From positions 69,800,001 through 69,864,000 of the forward strand of contig CM065817.1 in the NCBI GenBank assembly GCA_033398695.1: 64,000 nucleotides of DNA. Reading direction: 5' to 3'. How positions within the stretch are numbered: position 1 is the first letter of the stretch; the number at the start of each line of letters is the position of its first letter. Below, in pieces: positions 45,372 through 54,739 of the stretch. The notes beneath the pieces are model-generated. The model was not told the origin of the DNA. It made no database searches and saw only the letters and a list, made by a program, of their open reading frames with translations. Source of the DNA: Orobanche coerulescens (taxonomy: Eukaryota > Streptophyta > Magnoliopsida > Lamiales > Orobanchaceae). Made by a program: the position numbers and the translations under genes.

Positions 45372-46208
45372 TGTTAGGAAAAATAATACCCTAAGTATTT
45401 TGATAAATGCACCCTACAACCTGTCCCTACAACGTAACTTCATATAACACCCAAGAAGTCAAATCCTATAGCTAACAGAAGTTCGAGAGCACATCAAGAA
45501 GTGAGATAATCAATTCTTTATTCACAAAGTATTCATGACTATAGACAATAAAGCATTTAATGCGGATCAAAAATAATGTCTGAAGCATTAAATACAAAAC
45601 ATCTTTAATTCAACTGAAGCCGCCAATCAGACCTGTCTAAATCTCACCAACCGACCAACGACTATATTTATAACGGGTCTGTTTCTAAGGTTATAAATAG
45701 CCCATTCAAAAGGACATTACTCACTGTTGAATACATACAAACTTGTTGATTGATCAATAACTTATTATCCAAGAGAAATATATTTCTTCAAGAACACATC
45801 TGCAGCGAGAGGCCTATAAAGCTTATAGCTACTGTTCCGTTCATGATACTTCAAAAATATTATTGGTGAGACCTTTAGCCCTGTGTGGACTAACTCAAGA
45901 TATTCCGACCTGTGTGAAAAGAATTGAGTTCAAGGACAAAGCTTCAATCTATGCGAGTAGAAGCAAGTCGAAGAATCCTACCACAAATCTTTGTGAACGG
46001 CTCAAGCTATCGTCGGCTGTATCAATCTGTGTGAATGATACAGAGACGATTTAGTTAAAATCATATAGTTGTGTACACCTTGATTTTGATAAACTTATTA
46101 CTCCTGTGTGGAGGACCTGTGGACGTAGAGGGGTTTACCTCGAACTACATTAAACTTGTATGTTATCACTTTTTTGTACTTATTATTTTTATAATGTCTG
46201 TGATTTCA
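45372..46208 (+). mobile_element. Probable Ty1/copia solo LTR
   Basis: It starts TGTTAGGAAAAATAATACCC, has TATAAATA at 45692-45699, and ends with a copia-like 3' end (GTGGACGTAGAGG..., TTAAACTTGTATG, a T-rich run, ...GTGATTTCA). No pol sequence adjoins. No clear target duplication was found (ATGAT on the left), so the right border is approximate and a truncated copy is possible. The 13 bases 46209-46221 are unassigned. Confidence 0.55.
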
Positions 46209-46221
46209 GTATACTTACTTT

Positions 46222-47555
46222 TGTAATACCTGAGATTTTCGTTTCTGATTATTTTGAATTATTTACCATTTGTGTCGATTATTTTGCCCCGTTGATGATT
46301 ATTTGGAATTTCTCTTTATTATGGGCGGTATGATGGACCGTGTCGTGGTGTTCAGCAGATACGACTGGTTGTTGTGTCGGTCGTACAGGTCGTGTATATG
46401 CATGTGTGATATGGCGTATTGTACTCCGTTGTCTTTTCGCCACTCTAAGGGCGTTGTGACCCCCTTGTTATTATCCCCTCTCGAGTTGGTTATGTTCTGG
46501 GTGCTTCCGGAGCCGAGTCGGGCTCGATATTGGTCCCTTAGTGCAGCACACGAGCAGTCCACACGAGCAGGTGCTCGAGCGTGATGTTCGTGTGCAACCA
46601 GAGCACCAGACAGTGTAGTCTGTCCCAGAACAGGGACGCACGAGCAAGCCACACGAGCAGGTGCTCGTGTGTGATGTGTGATGTTGGGCAGTGGCCTAAC
46701 GCACGACCAGATGCACGAGCCTTTGGTCGTGCGTGATGGTCGTGCATCCCTGTTAGTATGAAATGGGACAGACGGGTTTTTCACCTCATTTCTTCTCTTC
46801 TTCTCTTCTCCTCGTGGTTGACGGATGGGTGAGACTAGGGTATGCAGGTTTGGTCGATTCTACTCAATTGCAAGGTGTTTTGGAGATCTCTAGGTGATTG
46901 TAACATCATTTTATCCGTTGTTCTTCGTCGGATCAAGATAATTTCTTGATTTTTCTTTGGGTTGGCTTTTTGCAGAATTGTTCTTGATTTCGATCCTAGC
47001 CCGATTTTGATGAATCAATTGGTGTAGTGTGATGTTATTAATCATGTTCTATGGATATCGTTTAACCCGTTTTATGATCCTAGGGTCCTTGAGGAATTAT
47101 TGAACATTTAATGTTCGATTGAGTTTCCTTCGGTAGGTTGATGTGATTTCCATTGTTGTTGCTTTTGAACCTTGTTGTGATCGTGTCTCCTTCGTGTCTT
47201 GTGGAAGTTGTAGGTTTTGGGGCATTTCGGTCGAGCCGTGTTCGTCGGAGTAGTTGCGTGCCGATTCTGAGGCAAGTATCTTATTATACGACTTGTCTCC
47301 TGTGACTAGAAATCACGTATTAGGTTTGCGATGATTTGTTTGCCTTCGTAAATATGTTTCGTGTGAGTTGGTTGTGTATCACGCATTTTGAAGGCTTTGT
47401 GATGATAGTGTTAACTTGGTATATGTGTTATGTGTTGGGCCATGTGTGCAGGATTGTGATATTCATGTGGGTTCGTTATACACATAAACGTGTATTGTGT
47501 GTTACAGTTGCTTGTGCAGTGTGTTGTGTATTGATCATGGGTTATGCTGGATTGT
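46222..47555 (+). repeat. Element G LTR, 5' part
   Basis: It starts TGTAATACCTGAG and has the general Tekay-LTR order seen here: palindrome cluster (46550-46742), a decayed donor-like GATCAAGATAAT near 46930, GAG|GCAAGT at 47269-47277, an acceptor-like TGTGTGCAG|G near 47450. It is cut by F at 47556; ATTGT at 47551-47555 may be F's target duplication. No coding sequence. Confidence 0.7.
46550..46742 (+). repeat. CACGAGCA..TGCTCGTG inverted-repeat cluster, G LTR
   Basis: Long inverted repeats: arms CACACGAGCA and TGCTCGTGTG around GG (near 46650-46675), a similar diverged one near 46558, and ACGCACGACCA with TGGTCGTGCGT (about 46698-46733). The position matches the palindrome clusters of other families, but the sequence is unrelated. 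Confidence 0.85.
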
Positions 47556-47917
47556 TGTAATATCCTAGAATTTCACTATGAATTTTTCGCATTATTTTAT
47601 CTAAGTTGTACTGTACAGAGTGGGACCGATACAGTATTGATAAATAATTTTGGAAACCGTGACAGTCGTGCCAGTATGTCTATCGAGGTTATTTTGATTC
47701 TAGGATATTACATGCTTGGTGTGTCTTTCGATGTCAGATATAAAGTATGAGTATTTGTATGATTGTCGTACTTGGTCGACAGTTGTAATTGAGGATATCG
47801 TGCATCAGACGTACCGTATGAGAAGGATATCAGAATGAGTATATGTATTCGGTATGTCGCGTGTATGTGTTCGGTTTATTGAGACGACAGACAGGGGCAG
47901 AAATGGCTAAGTATGAA

Positions 47918-48325
47918 AGCCATTACGTACGCTATGTAAGGAGTCTTATGTACGTAAGTAAGCAGGATTAACGTACGTTAAGGAATGTACATTACGTACG
48001 TTAATAAGGTATTCGGACATGATCGAGCCGTGGTCAGCAGGTGGGACCCGGTGTCAGCTGCTTTCGGCGTAGGATGTGGACAGGCGAGTCAACCTCGGCG
48101 TTACGTACGCTATGCATGGCATATTACGTACGTAATATGGGTTGATACTGCAGCAAGTCAACTGCTACATTACGTACGCTATGGTGATGGTATTACGTAC
48201 GTAACGCAAGGTACAAAATAGTACAGTTAACCCTGGATGACCATTACGTACGCTATACAGGACATATAGCGTACATCAAAGGCCTTACGTACGTTAAGAT
48301 TGGGACTTAACGTACGTAACGAGAT
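47918..48325 (+). repeat. ACGTACGT-type inverted-repeat cluster, F LTR1
   Basis: About fourteen well-kept palindromes: TTACGTACGCTA, TTACGTACGTAA, TTAACGTACGTTAA, TTACGTACGTTAA. F LTR2 begins the same cluster at 52657 before H cuts it. Confidence 0.93.
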
Positions 48326-48333
48326 GCGCAGTT

Positions 48334-48340
48334 TATATAA
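48334..48340 (+). promoter_or_regulatory. TATA box, F LTR1
   Basis: TATATAA, about 16 bases after the last palindrome. Confidence 0.6.
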
Positions 48341-49204
48341 TAAGAGCTGGTCTTTCATTTGTTCACGAAAAGAAACTCATTTCTCCCACTCCAGTTCGTC
48401 CTTCTTCACTTCTAAGTGTATTCTAGACACTTTTAACTTGGCTAGGAGCTTGAGAGCATGAATCTGAGGCTTGGATATGAAGATGTTAATGATTCTTGAA
48501 GTGTTTGACCCTTGTGGTTCTTCTTCAAAAGGTATGTTGATGAACTCTACTCCTTGAATTCGGATTTTGATGTTAGCGTTGATGTTCTTCTCCGTATAGT
48601 GATGATTATGGTGTTGATGTTATGGTTTTGAGATTATACGAATCGTATATTGAAGAACAAAATGATACATGCCTTGGATTATGGATTAGATGATGATTAG
48701 ATGTTAGAACACATCCAATTACGTCGTTTTGTTGGCTTCAAACGTGATTATGGACTAATTCATGTTCTTGAAGAATTCTTGAATGATATATGTCCGTAAA
48801 TTGGAAGGATTACGGTTAATTTTGGTATATGATTATTCATGATGATAGCCGGTAATTGTATTCCTATGAATTTGCTAGAATGAGTCGTGTTAATCCGAAT
48901 TTAAGACTGAAGTCGGAACCAATAATGTTGTAGACATTGATTGAACTATTGATTATCAAAATTCGGCTTGTATTCGTATTGATAAGAGTTGATATGGTTT
49001 GATTTCGTATGATCGAGATACCGTTAAGTTTGATTGGTTGATTATACCGGTTGTTGATTGTTATCGAACGTATCGTTGATTGATTATTGTATTAGGTTGC
49101 GTTAGTTGATCGTTGATATTAACCGTTGTGCTGCGGTGAATCGGGGCTGCGGAGCTTGTAGATGAAGACGACGGGACTAGTAACAACTTCATCGTATTGG
49201 TATC

Positions 49205-49213
49205 GAGGCAAGT
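49205..49213 (+). other. Donor-like GAG|GCAAGT, F LTR1
   Basis: TATCGAGGCAAGTTATG, the same flanking TATCGAG as in C. Confidence 0.5.
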
Positions 49214-49689
49214 TATGCTTGCTCAGTTCATAATGTTGATAAATGATTTCGTTTTCATTTCATTTATGATTCATATAACAATGGTATTATGGAATATATG
49301 AATTGTCGGAATGGTGGTATGTATGGTATTTTTGGACTAAGATAAATCATAATGTATATGATTTTAAGGATGTCTGGTGGAAATGGGAACGTGAATTATA
49401 ATTTGGTCTATTGCATGAGAAGTTGGATATCAAGGTTAGTTATCATGTCGATGTTGAACTCGGGATGGTAGTTTGGTATTAGTTATGAACTGTACTTCAT
49501 TTTGGATTGTCGGATAAACCGTGTATTCGTTCAGGGCGGTTGTTCATGGAAAGGTTAGCGTCTCCAGCTTGAGGTAAATTAATATTGTTAGATTATGATA
49601 ATCATCATGTTGCATTATTGCATGTGTGTGTTGATATTTCATGCGGTGAATGTGCACCATTGTTTGTTACGTTTTGTGATGTGCTCTTT

Positions 49690-49925
49690 ATTTGAGCCGT
49701 AATCTGTGGGTCCGATGTGTTGGGGATAAAACCTGTATGGTACCCGAATGGAAATGTGTTAGGGGATAAGACCTAAATGGCACCTATGTCCGGAGTATTC
49801 CTGAGTAGATGCTTAGTGACCTCATTTCTTTGCCTTGGGAGTTTATGTGATATTGTCCGGAGTATTCCTGAGTAGATGCTTCTGTGACCCTTGGTTGCTG
49901 CCTTGGGAGTTTATGTGCTATTATT
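49690..49925 (+). repeat. F segment shared with element A LTR, with internal tandem duplication
   Basis: GTCCGATGTGTTGGGGATAA, GGTACCCG.ATGGAAATGTG and CCGGAGTATTCC..GTAGATGCTT are all found on the minus strand of A (1-250 and 7218-7460). F has two tandem units of the CCGGAGTATTCC part where A has one. Confidence 0.85.
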
Positions 49926-50429
49926 ATATGCATTGTCGAGCATGCTGTGAACTGATGTCTGACGGAATACGACATTGTGGTCATGTCAATCTTTCATGAT
50001 CGAGTTATTGTTTCCCTCTTGGAAAATCTTCTGATCCTTGTTGGATATACGTTTCTTTGAGATTGGTTGTCATGTTGTATCATGGCATATCTGGAGTCAG
50101 ATATGTTCTGATCGTTCATGTGTAGGATTTTCGGGATGGGCACGTGTAGCATATGTTGGTTTCGACCTCATATTGAACCGTGCACACGAGACGTACTTCG
50201 TGAGGCTAATTAGGTACGAGACCAGACGTGTATTGATCAATACCCGTGGTTGGCTTGTACACAGACACATGTCCGGATCGAGCATATCGTGACGTCCATC
50301 TTGAGTCTTATTGATTGGTCATTCACAGTCCATGTATAATTGGATCTGTTCGATATTCGGATTGTCTTTGAAATCCCGTATATATGATTTGTATATGGTT
50401 GACGATTTTATTCTCTCGTGTATCTGTCG

Positions 50430-51090
50430 CCGTTGAACCTTTACTAATCTCGTTCGGAGTTACCATATCGATGGTCAACTCATTGATATCGATCTTTTAT
50501 AAATCTCGTTTGGAGTTCACCCTGTCATTGGTAATCTCGTTCGTTATTGATCCTTATTGATTCCATTTGAGAGTTGTCTAACCACTGGTATTCTTAGTTA
50601 TTAGTCCTTGATTGATGTTATTGGAGTTTACCGTGTCGTCGGTATTCTCAGTGGTTGATCCCTTATTATCCCTATTGGAGTTTACCATGTCGTCATTATT
50701 CTCGGTTGTCGATTCCTTATTGCTCTTATTGGAGTTTACCGTATCGTTGGTATTCCCGGTTGTTAGTCCTTATTGATCTTTCTAGAGTTTACTGTGTCGT
50801 CAGTATTCTCGGTTGTTGACCCTTTATTGATCTTATTGGAGTTTATCGTACCGTTGGTATTTATGGTTGTCGACTCTTATTGGTCTTGTTGGAGTTTACC
50901 GTATCATCGGTATTCTCGTTTATTGATTCTTCATTGATTCTTACCGTATCGTCGGTATTCTCAGTTGTCGACCTTTTATTGATCTTGTTGGGATTTGCCG
51001 TATTGCCGGTATTCTCGGTTATTGATTATGTCATTGATCTTGTTGGAGTTACCACATCACGGTATTCTCGTTCGTGGGTGATCCTTTGTC
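50430..51090 (+). repeat. Minisatellite of about 56 bases, F LTR1
   Basis: Roughly ten units of TTATTGATC.T.TTGGAGTT / TACCGTRTCGTCGGTATTCTC / GGTTGTTGA, with substitutions between units. A shorter run of the same unit lies in the interior of C (about 17496-17650). Confidence 0.88.
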
Positions 51091-51545
51091 GATCTTGTGT
51101 GGAAATATCATTTCCTTGATATTTCCGTTGTGATGCATTGATTGTTTATCATTATTAATTGTGTGAGCATTCATGTTTTGTATTGATATCCGGGACTTGC
51201 CATTGTTTCAGGACAGTTGAGTTGCAAATGTATCGTGTGATATCGGTTTCTATCAGTATTGGGATCCAATTGTGCGACCCAACCAGCAGAATCGAACTTG
51301 GATAGATTATTCTATACTCGAGATATGTTTATGTTTGGAAATCTTGGTAGTGTTTTGGATACAGTACAGATGATTACATTTGAATTCGTTCATTACTTAA
51401 GGACGCAGGACGTGGATTATGGTAGAACTGATTTGATATGGATTGTGATGGATCAGTAAGGTTACACTGGAATTATCCTTACCTTGTAATTACATTGATA
51501 TGTATTGTTTTTTGATGTGATCGTTATCATTGTTGAGTATTATGG

Positions 51546-51574
51546 CTGACCCCGTCGTGGGATTTATCTTTTAG
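51546..51574 (+). other. Branch site, hairpin and acceptor-like module, F LTR1
   Basis: CTGAC, CCC-CGTCGT-GGG, ATTTATCTTTTAG|GTACTCGGAG. Confidence 0.55.
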
Positions 51575-51899
51575 GTACTCGGAGTTCGAGCTAGTAGCGG
51601 TCGTGAAGGGATGAGCTTTCCGGTGATACTGGCTATGGCGTGATTGTCGGGATTGTGTATTCTTTTCTGGTTTTTCTAATTCCGCTGCAATTATATTTAA
51701 TTATGTTTTTATCCGCTGCGTGTGTATATTTTAAAATGACTTTCGGTATTCTTTGAATTGTGTTTTCCGTTGAGTGTGTGTGTACTTTCAAAGGGCCTTT
51801 TTGCATTTTTAACGTTTGCGAAAATGATTTTAGCCTTGTGGGTTCCAATATGGGGCCCACGGCGCTGTAATATTCCCGGTCGGTTTTGGGGGTGTTACA

Positions 51900-52293
51900 G
51901 AATATGGTATCGGAGCTTTGGGTTTCGTAAAACCCGGGCATGTGTGTTATGTGGCTCTACCAGTGCGGTAGTAGCGTGACTTTTGAAAATTATTTTCTGA
52001 CTTTTGAGTCAAACCAATTTTAGAGATTTCAAAATTTTTGAAATATTTTCAAATTTGTTGTATTTGCGATGCCGATGTGTTGTTAGTGTGTTGAGACTTT
52101 GTATGGGAGTCGTATGCTGGTATCACGGAAGATCATCGACTTCACGGACCTGTAAGTATGTTCTTTCAGTTATTTCAGTTTTGATGATGATTATTTGAGT
52201 ATGGTGTCGTGATTTTGAGATATTTCGGGATTGAGATACAGATTATGACAGGTCTTGAGTTTCGAGGACGAAACTTATTTAAGTGGGTATGTA
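51900..52293 (+). mobile_element. Element F interior (394 bp, non-coding)
   Basis: Primer site TGGTATCGGAGC at 51905-51916. A leader shared with C (GGTATCACGG..GATCATCGACTTCACGG..CTGTAAGTATG, ending 52160). Then about 130 bases like the last part of the C interior, and the hairpin GTTTCGAGGACGAAAC (52259-52274) with a purine-rich tract. The middle two kilobases of the C interior are absent. Confidence 0.88.
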
Positions 52294-52705
52294 TGTAATA
52301 TCCTAGAATTTCACTATGAATTTTTCGCATTATTTTATCTGAGTTGTACTATACAGAGTGGGACCGATACAGTATGGATAAATAATTTTGGAAACCGTGA
52401 CAATCGTGCCAGTATGTCTATCGAGGTTATTTTAATTATAGGATATTACATGCTTGGTGTGTCTTTCGATGTCAGATATCGTATGAGTATTTGTATGATT
52501 GTCGTACTTGGTCGACAGTTGTAATTGAGGATATCGTGCATCAAACCTACCGTATGAGAATGATATCGGAACGAGTATATGTATTCGGTATGTCGCGTGT
52601 ATGTGTTCGGTTTAGTGAGACGACAGACAAGGGCAGAAATGGCTAAGTATGAAAGCCATTACGTATGCTATGTAAGGAGTCTTACGTATGTAAGTAAGCA
52701 GGATT
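52294..52705 (+). repeat. Element F LTR2, 5' part
   Basis: Aligns closely with 47556-47970 and stops at GGATT, where H is inserted. GGATT (52701-52705) should be H's target duplication. Confidence 0.9.
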
Positions 52706-53080
52706 TGTAACACCCCCAAGACATTCCCGGCATATTACAGCGCCGTGGACCCCACACTGTGAAGTCCACCAGGCTAACGTACCAACAAAGCGTTCGACAA
52801 CGACAAACAATCATCAATAAGACGACAATTCATAATAAGAATACGAACCGACAATTAAAATCTGACATCACATCCATTTCCCAAAACGGGAACACAACAT
52901 TAACCAATTGAAACGTGAAGTACTCGAGTACTCAAACTAATTTTATAATACAGAAATCCCAAAACAATACATCAACAATAACCGACAGAAGAAAACACTG
53001 ATAATCGACTAATGGACAGTATCATGCTTGCCCATCATCCTCATACGGCTCGAGTGCTCGCTTGTCCCCAAGATCGATAC

Positions 53081-53119
53081 CTGAAATACAAAAAGTATTT
53101 CCCCCATTTAAGGGGTTAG
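53081..53119 (-). other. Branch site, hairpin and acceptor-like module, H 3' LTR
   Basis: Minus strand: GCTAAC, CCCC-TTAAAT-GGGG, then ACTTTTTGTATTTCAG|GTATCG. The preceding CTTGCACTAGCA is shared with B and D. Confidence 0.6.
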
Positions 53120-53488
53120 CGACAACTGCTAGTGCAAGTACAATCCATTTGAACTACATTCTAATCAGATGAATATATGCGCCAAAAAGTCATTTTAGAA
53201 AACATTTTATATTCCGGAATATTTATGATGCACAAGCACAAAACACATTTTCTCCAACCAAAACAATTCAAAGTTAACCTTGGTACGTGACTCACGGCCA
53301 CCGTACCCCACAGAGCCCCGTCGGACATCCCTGGGTGGTTAACCATAGTTCGTGATACGTACACACACGGCAATACGTATCCCTAGAGGCCCCGTCGGAC
53401 TGTCCCTAGGTGAACATACACATATCCTCCCACAACAACCACGTATAGCCATAATTCAAATACTAGAACATGTAAACAAATGTAAAGT

Positions 53489-53498
53489 ACTTGCCTTT
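53489..53498 (-). other. Donor-like AAAG|GCAAGT, H 3' LTR
   Basis: Minus strand TCAAAGGCAAGTACTT, about 415 bases from the acceptor-like AG. Confidence 0.5.
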
Positions 53499-54059
53499 GA
53501 GACATTCTTGAAGAATCGGAAGTGAAAATCGACTACGAACGATCCAAATGGAAATTGGTGGTTCCTAAACGAAGAATTAGCATAACTCAGTCCCAACGGA
53601 CATCAATTACCGAAAGGAATACTCCCATAACCCTGATTACATGCTACGACAATGAACGATCAATCGATACGGGCGAGGGCTTACGCAAAATCTCCCTGTA
53701 TTGATAATTCACGGATTAAAACCAAGAAAAATGGATTTGGAATCACCCAAAAACCACAATCGGTAAGGAATATCATAACATAATAGAACAATTCGGATCT
53801 AATCCCTAAAATCCCGAAAATCCCCCAAATTCGTCAAAGTTAGGGTTCCTGAGGAAATACCTTGGATTCGACGGATGGATGATGATAATGTTGTAGATTA
53901 ATCTCCCTTGGTACACAATAGTCAATCTCTAGAGGAAATCCACGGATTTCTCTGGACAAATCGCTCCAAAAGTGCTCAAGAACGCTCACGTCGCGAGAAG
54001 GGGCGAAGAAAAAATGAAAAGAAACTGATTGAGGTTAAGGCAGGTTTAAAAACGCTGAC

Positions 54060-54215
54060 AGCGCGTTATGTACGTTAACACAAGCTGTTAACGTACGCTA
54101 TGATGGTTACGTACGTAACCCAATACTGGTTAACGTACGTAACAAAATGCCTGCACTGATTTGGGAAGAGTCCTAACGTACGTTATGGATTAGGCATAAC
54201 GTACGTTATGCACGT
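54060..54215 (-). repeat. ACGTACGT-type inverted-repeat cluster, H 3' LTR
   Basis: Seven or more palindromes in 155 bases: TTAACGTACGCTA, TTACGTACGTAA, TTAACGTACGTAA, TAACGTACGTTA (twice). This is the densest of the ACGT-type clusters. Confidence 0.9.
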
Positions 54216-54724
54216 AGCAGACCCCAGTTCTGAACACCAATTCTGCACAGTCGATCCAAAGACGAACCACAACACGAGGATAGAATCAAAAGTGTAAATA
54301 CAAGGTATACATAACAATGAAGTTGAATGTTCGGCAGTAAATGCACTTCCAACTACCGAGGAATCCGAAATACGGCAAGGAGAAGAATTTCCCTAAATTT
54401 ATAGGAAATTACGAAAATGGCCCAAGTGCCTGAAAATCACGAAACGACGTCGGATTTATAAACCGAAAGTCTAAACACGACCAACTCAATCATACGAACT
54501 TGCACAAACCAAGAAAAAACGAATACTAAGGAGTTTTACGAGAATTGAACGATCATACGGCAAAACATATCATAAAATGAAATCACGTGAAAACATCATC
54601 AAAACTCGTCCAAATGGAAAAACTCCAAGAATAAAGTAGATTCACAATGTCGAAACGGTTATAAGCGAGTCAATAAAAATAGACATACACCGAAAATGGA
54701 AACTGCTAAAAATGGAATCAAAAA

Positions 54725-54739
54725 GTTTCGTCCCGAAAC
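54725..54739 (-). other. H pre-polypurine hairpin
   Basis: Minus strand GTTTC-GGGAC-GAAAC, directly downstream of the pol end. Confidence 0.75.

Larger units (their letters stand above)
47556..51899 (+). repeat. Element F LTR1
   Basis: Order: palindromes (47918-48325), TATA 48334, AAG|GTATGT near 48527-48535, GAG|GCAAGT 49205, a segment like A (49690-49925), a segment like I (50040-50290), a segment like the C interior with a minisatellite (50320-51330), the acceptor module (51546-51574) and end GGGGGTGTTACA. No credible coding sequence. Confidence 0.9.
47556..52705 (+). mobile_element. Element F: 4.3-kb LTRs around a 394-bp interior
   Basis: LTR1 is 47556-51899, the interior 51900-52293 and LTR2 starts at 52294. 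Both LTRs start TGTAATATCCTAGAATTTC. LTR2 is broken at 52705 by H. The interior has a primer site, a leader and a polypurine tract and cannot encode protein. The LTR start and acceptor region resemble C, so F is a related non-autonomous family. Confidence 0.9.
52706..54700 (-). repeat. Element H 3' LTR (about 2.0 kb)
   Basis: It holds the acceptor module (53081-53119), two cassette-like units with CCCCGTCGGAC (53275-53415), AAAG|GCAAGT (53489-53498), AAG|GTATTT near 53862 and the palindrome cluster. The 5' border and the polypurine tract are blurred: compared with D about 40 bases are missing between CCGAAAATGG and the hairpin. Confidence 0.82.

Noticed and set aside
46299..46784. 161-residue minus-strand frame over the G palindromes
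   Set aside because: The apparent His/Ala/Arg-rich protein is the translation of CACGAGCA inverted repeats and has no family resemblance.
50880..51119. 79-residue frame with repeated VSSVFSVVD
   Set aside because: It is the translation of the F minisatellite; the unit of about 56 bases does not keep one frame.
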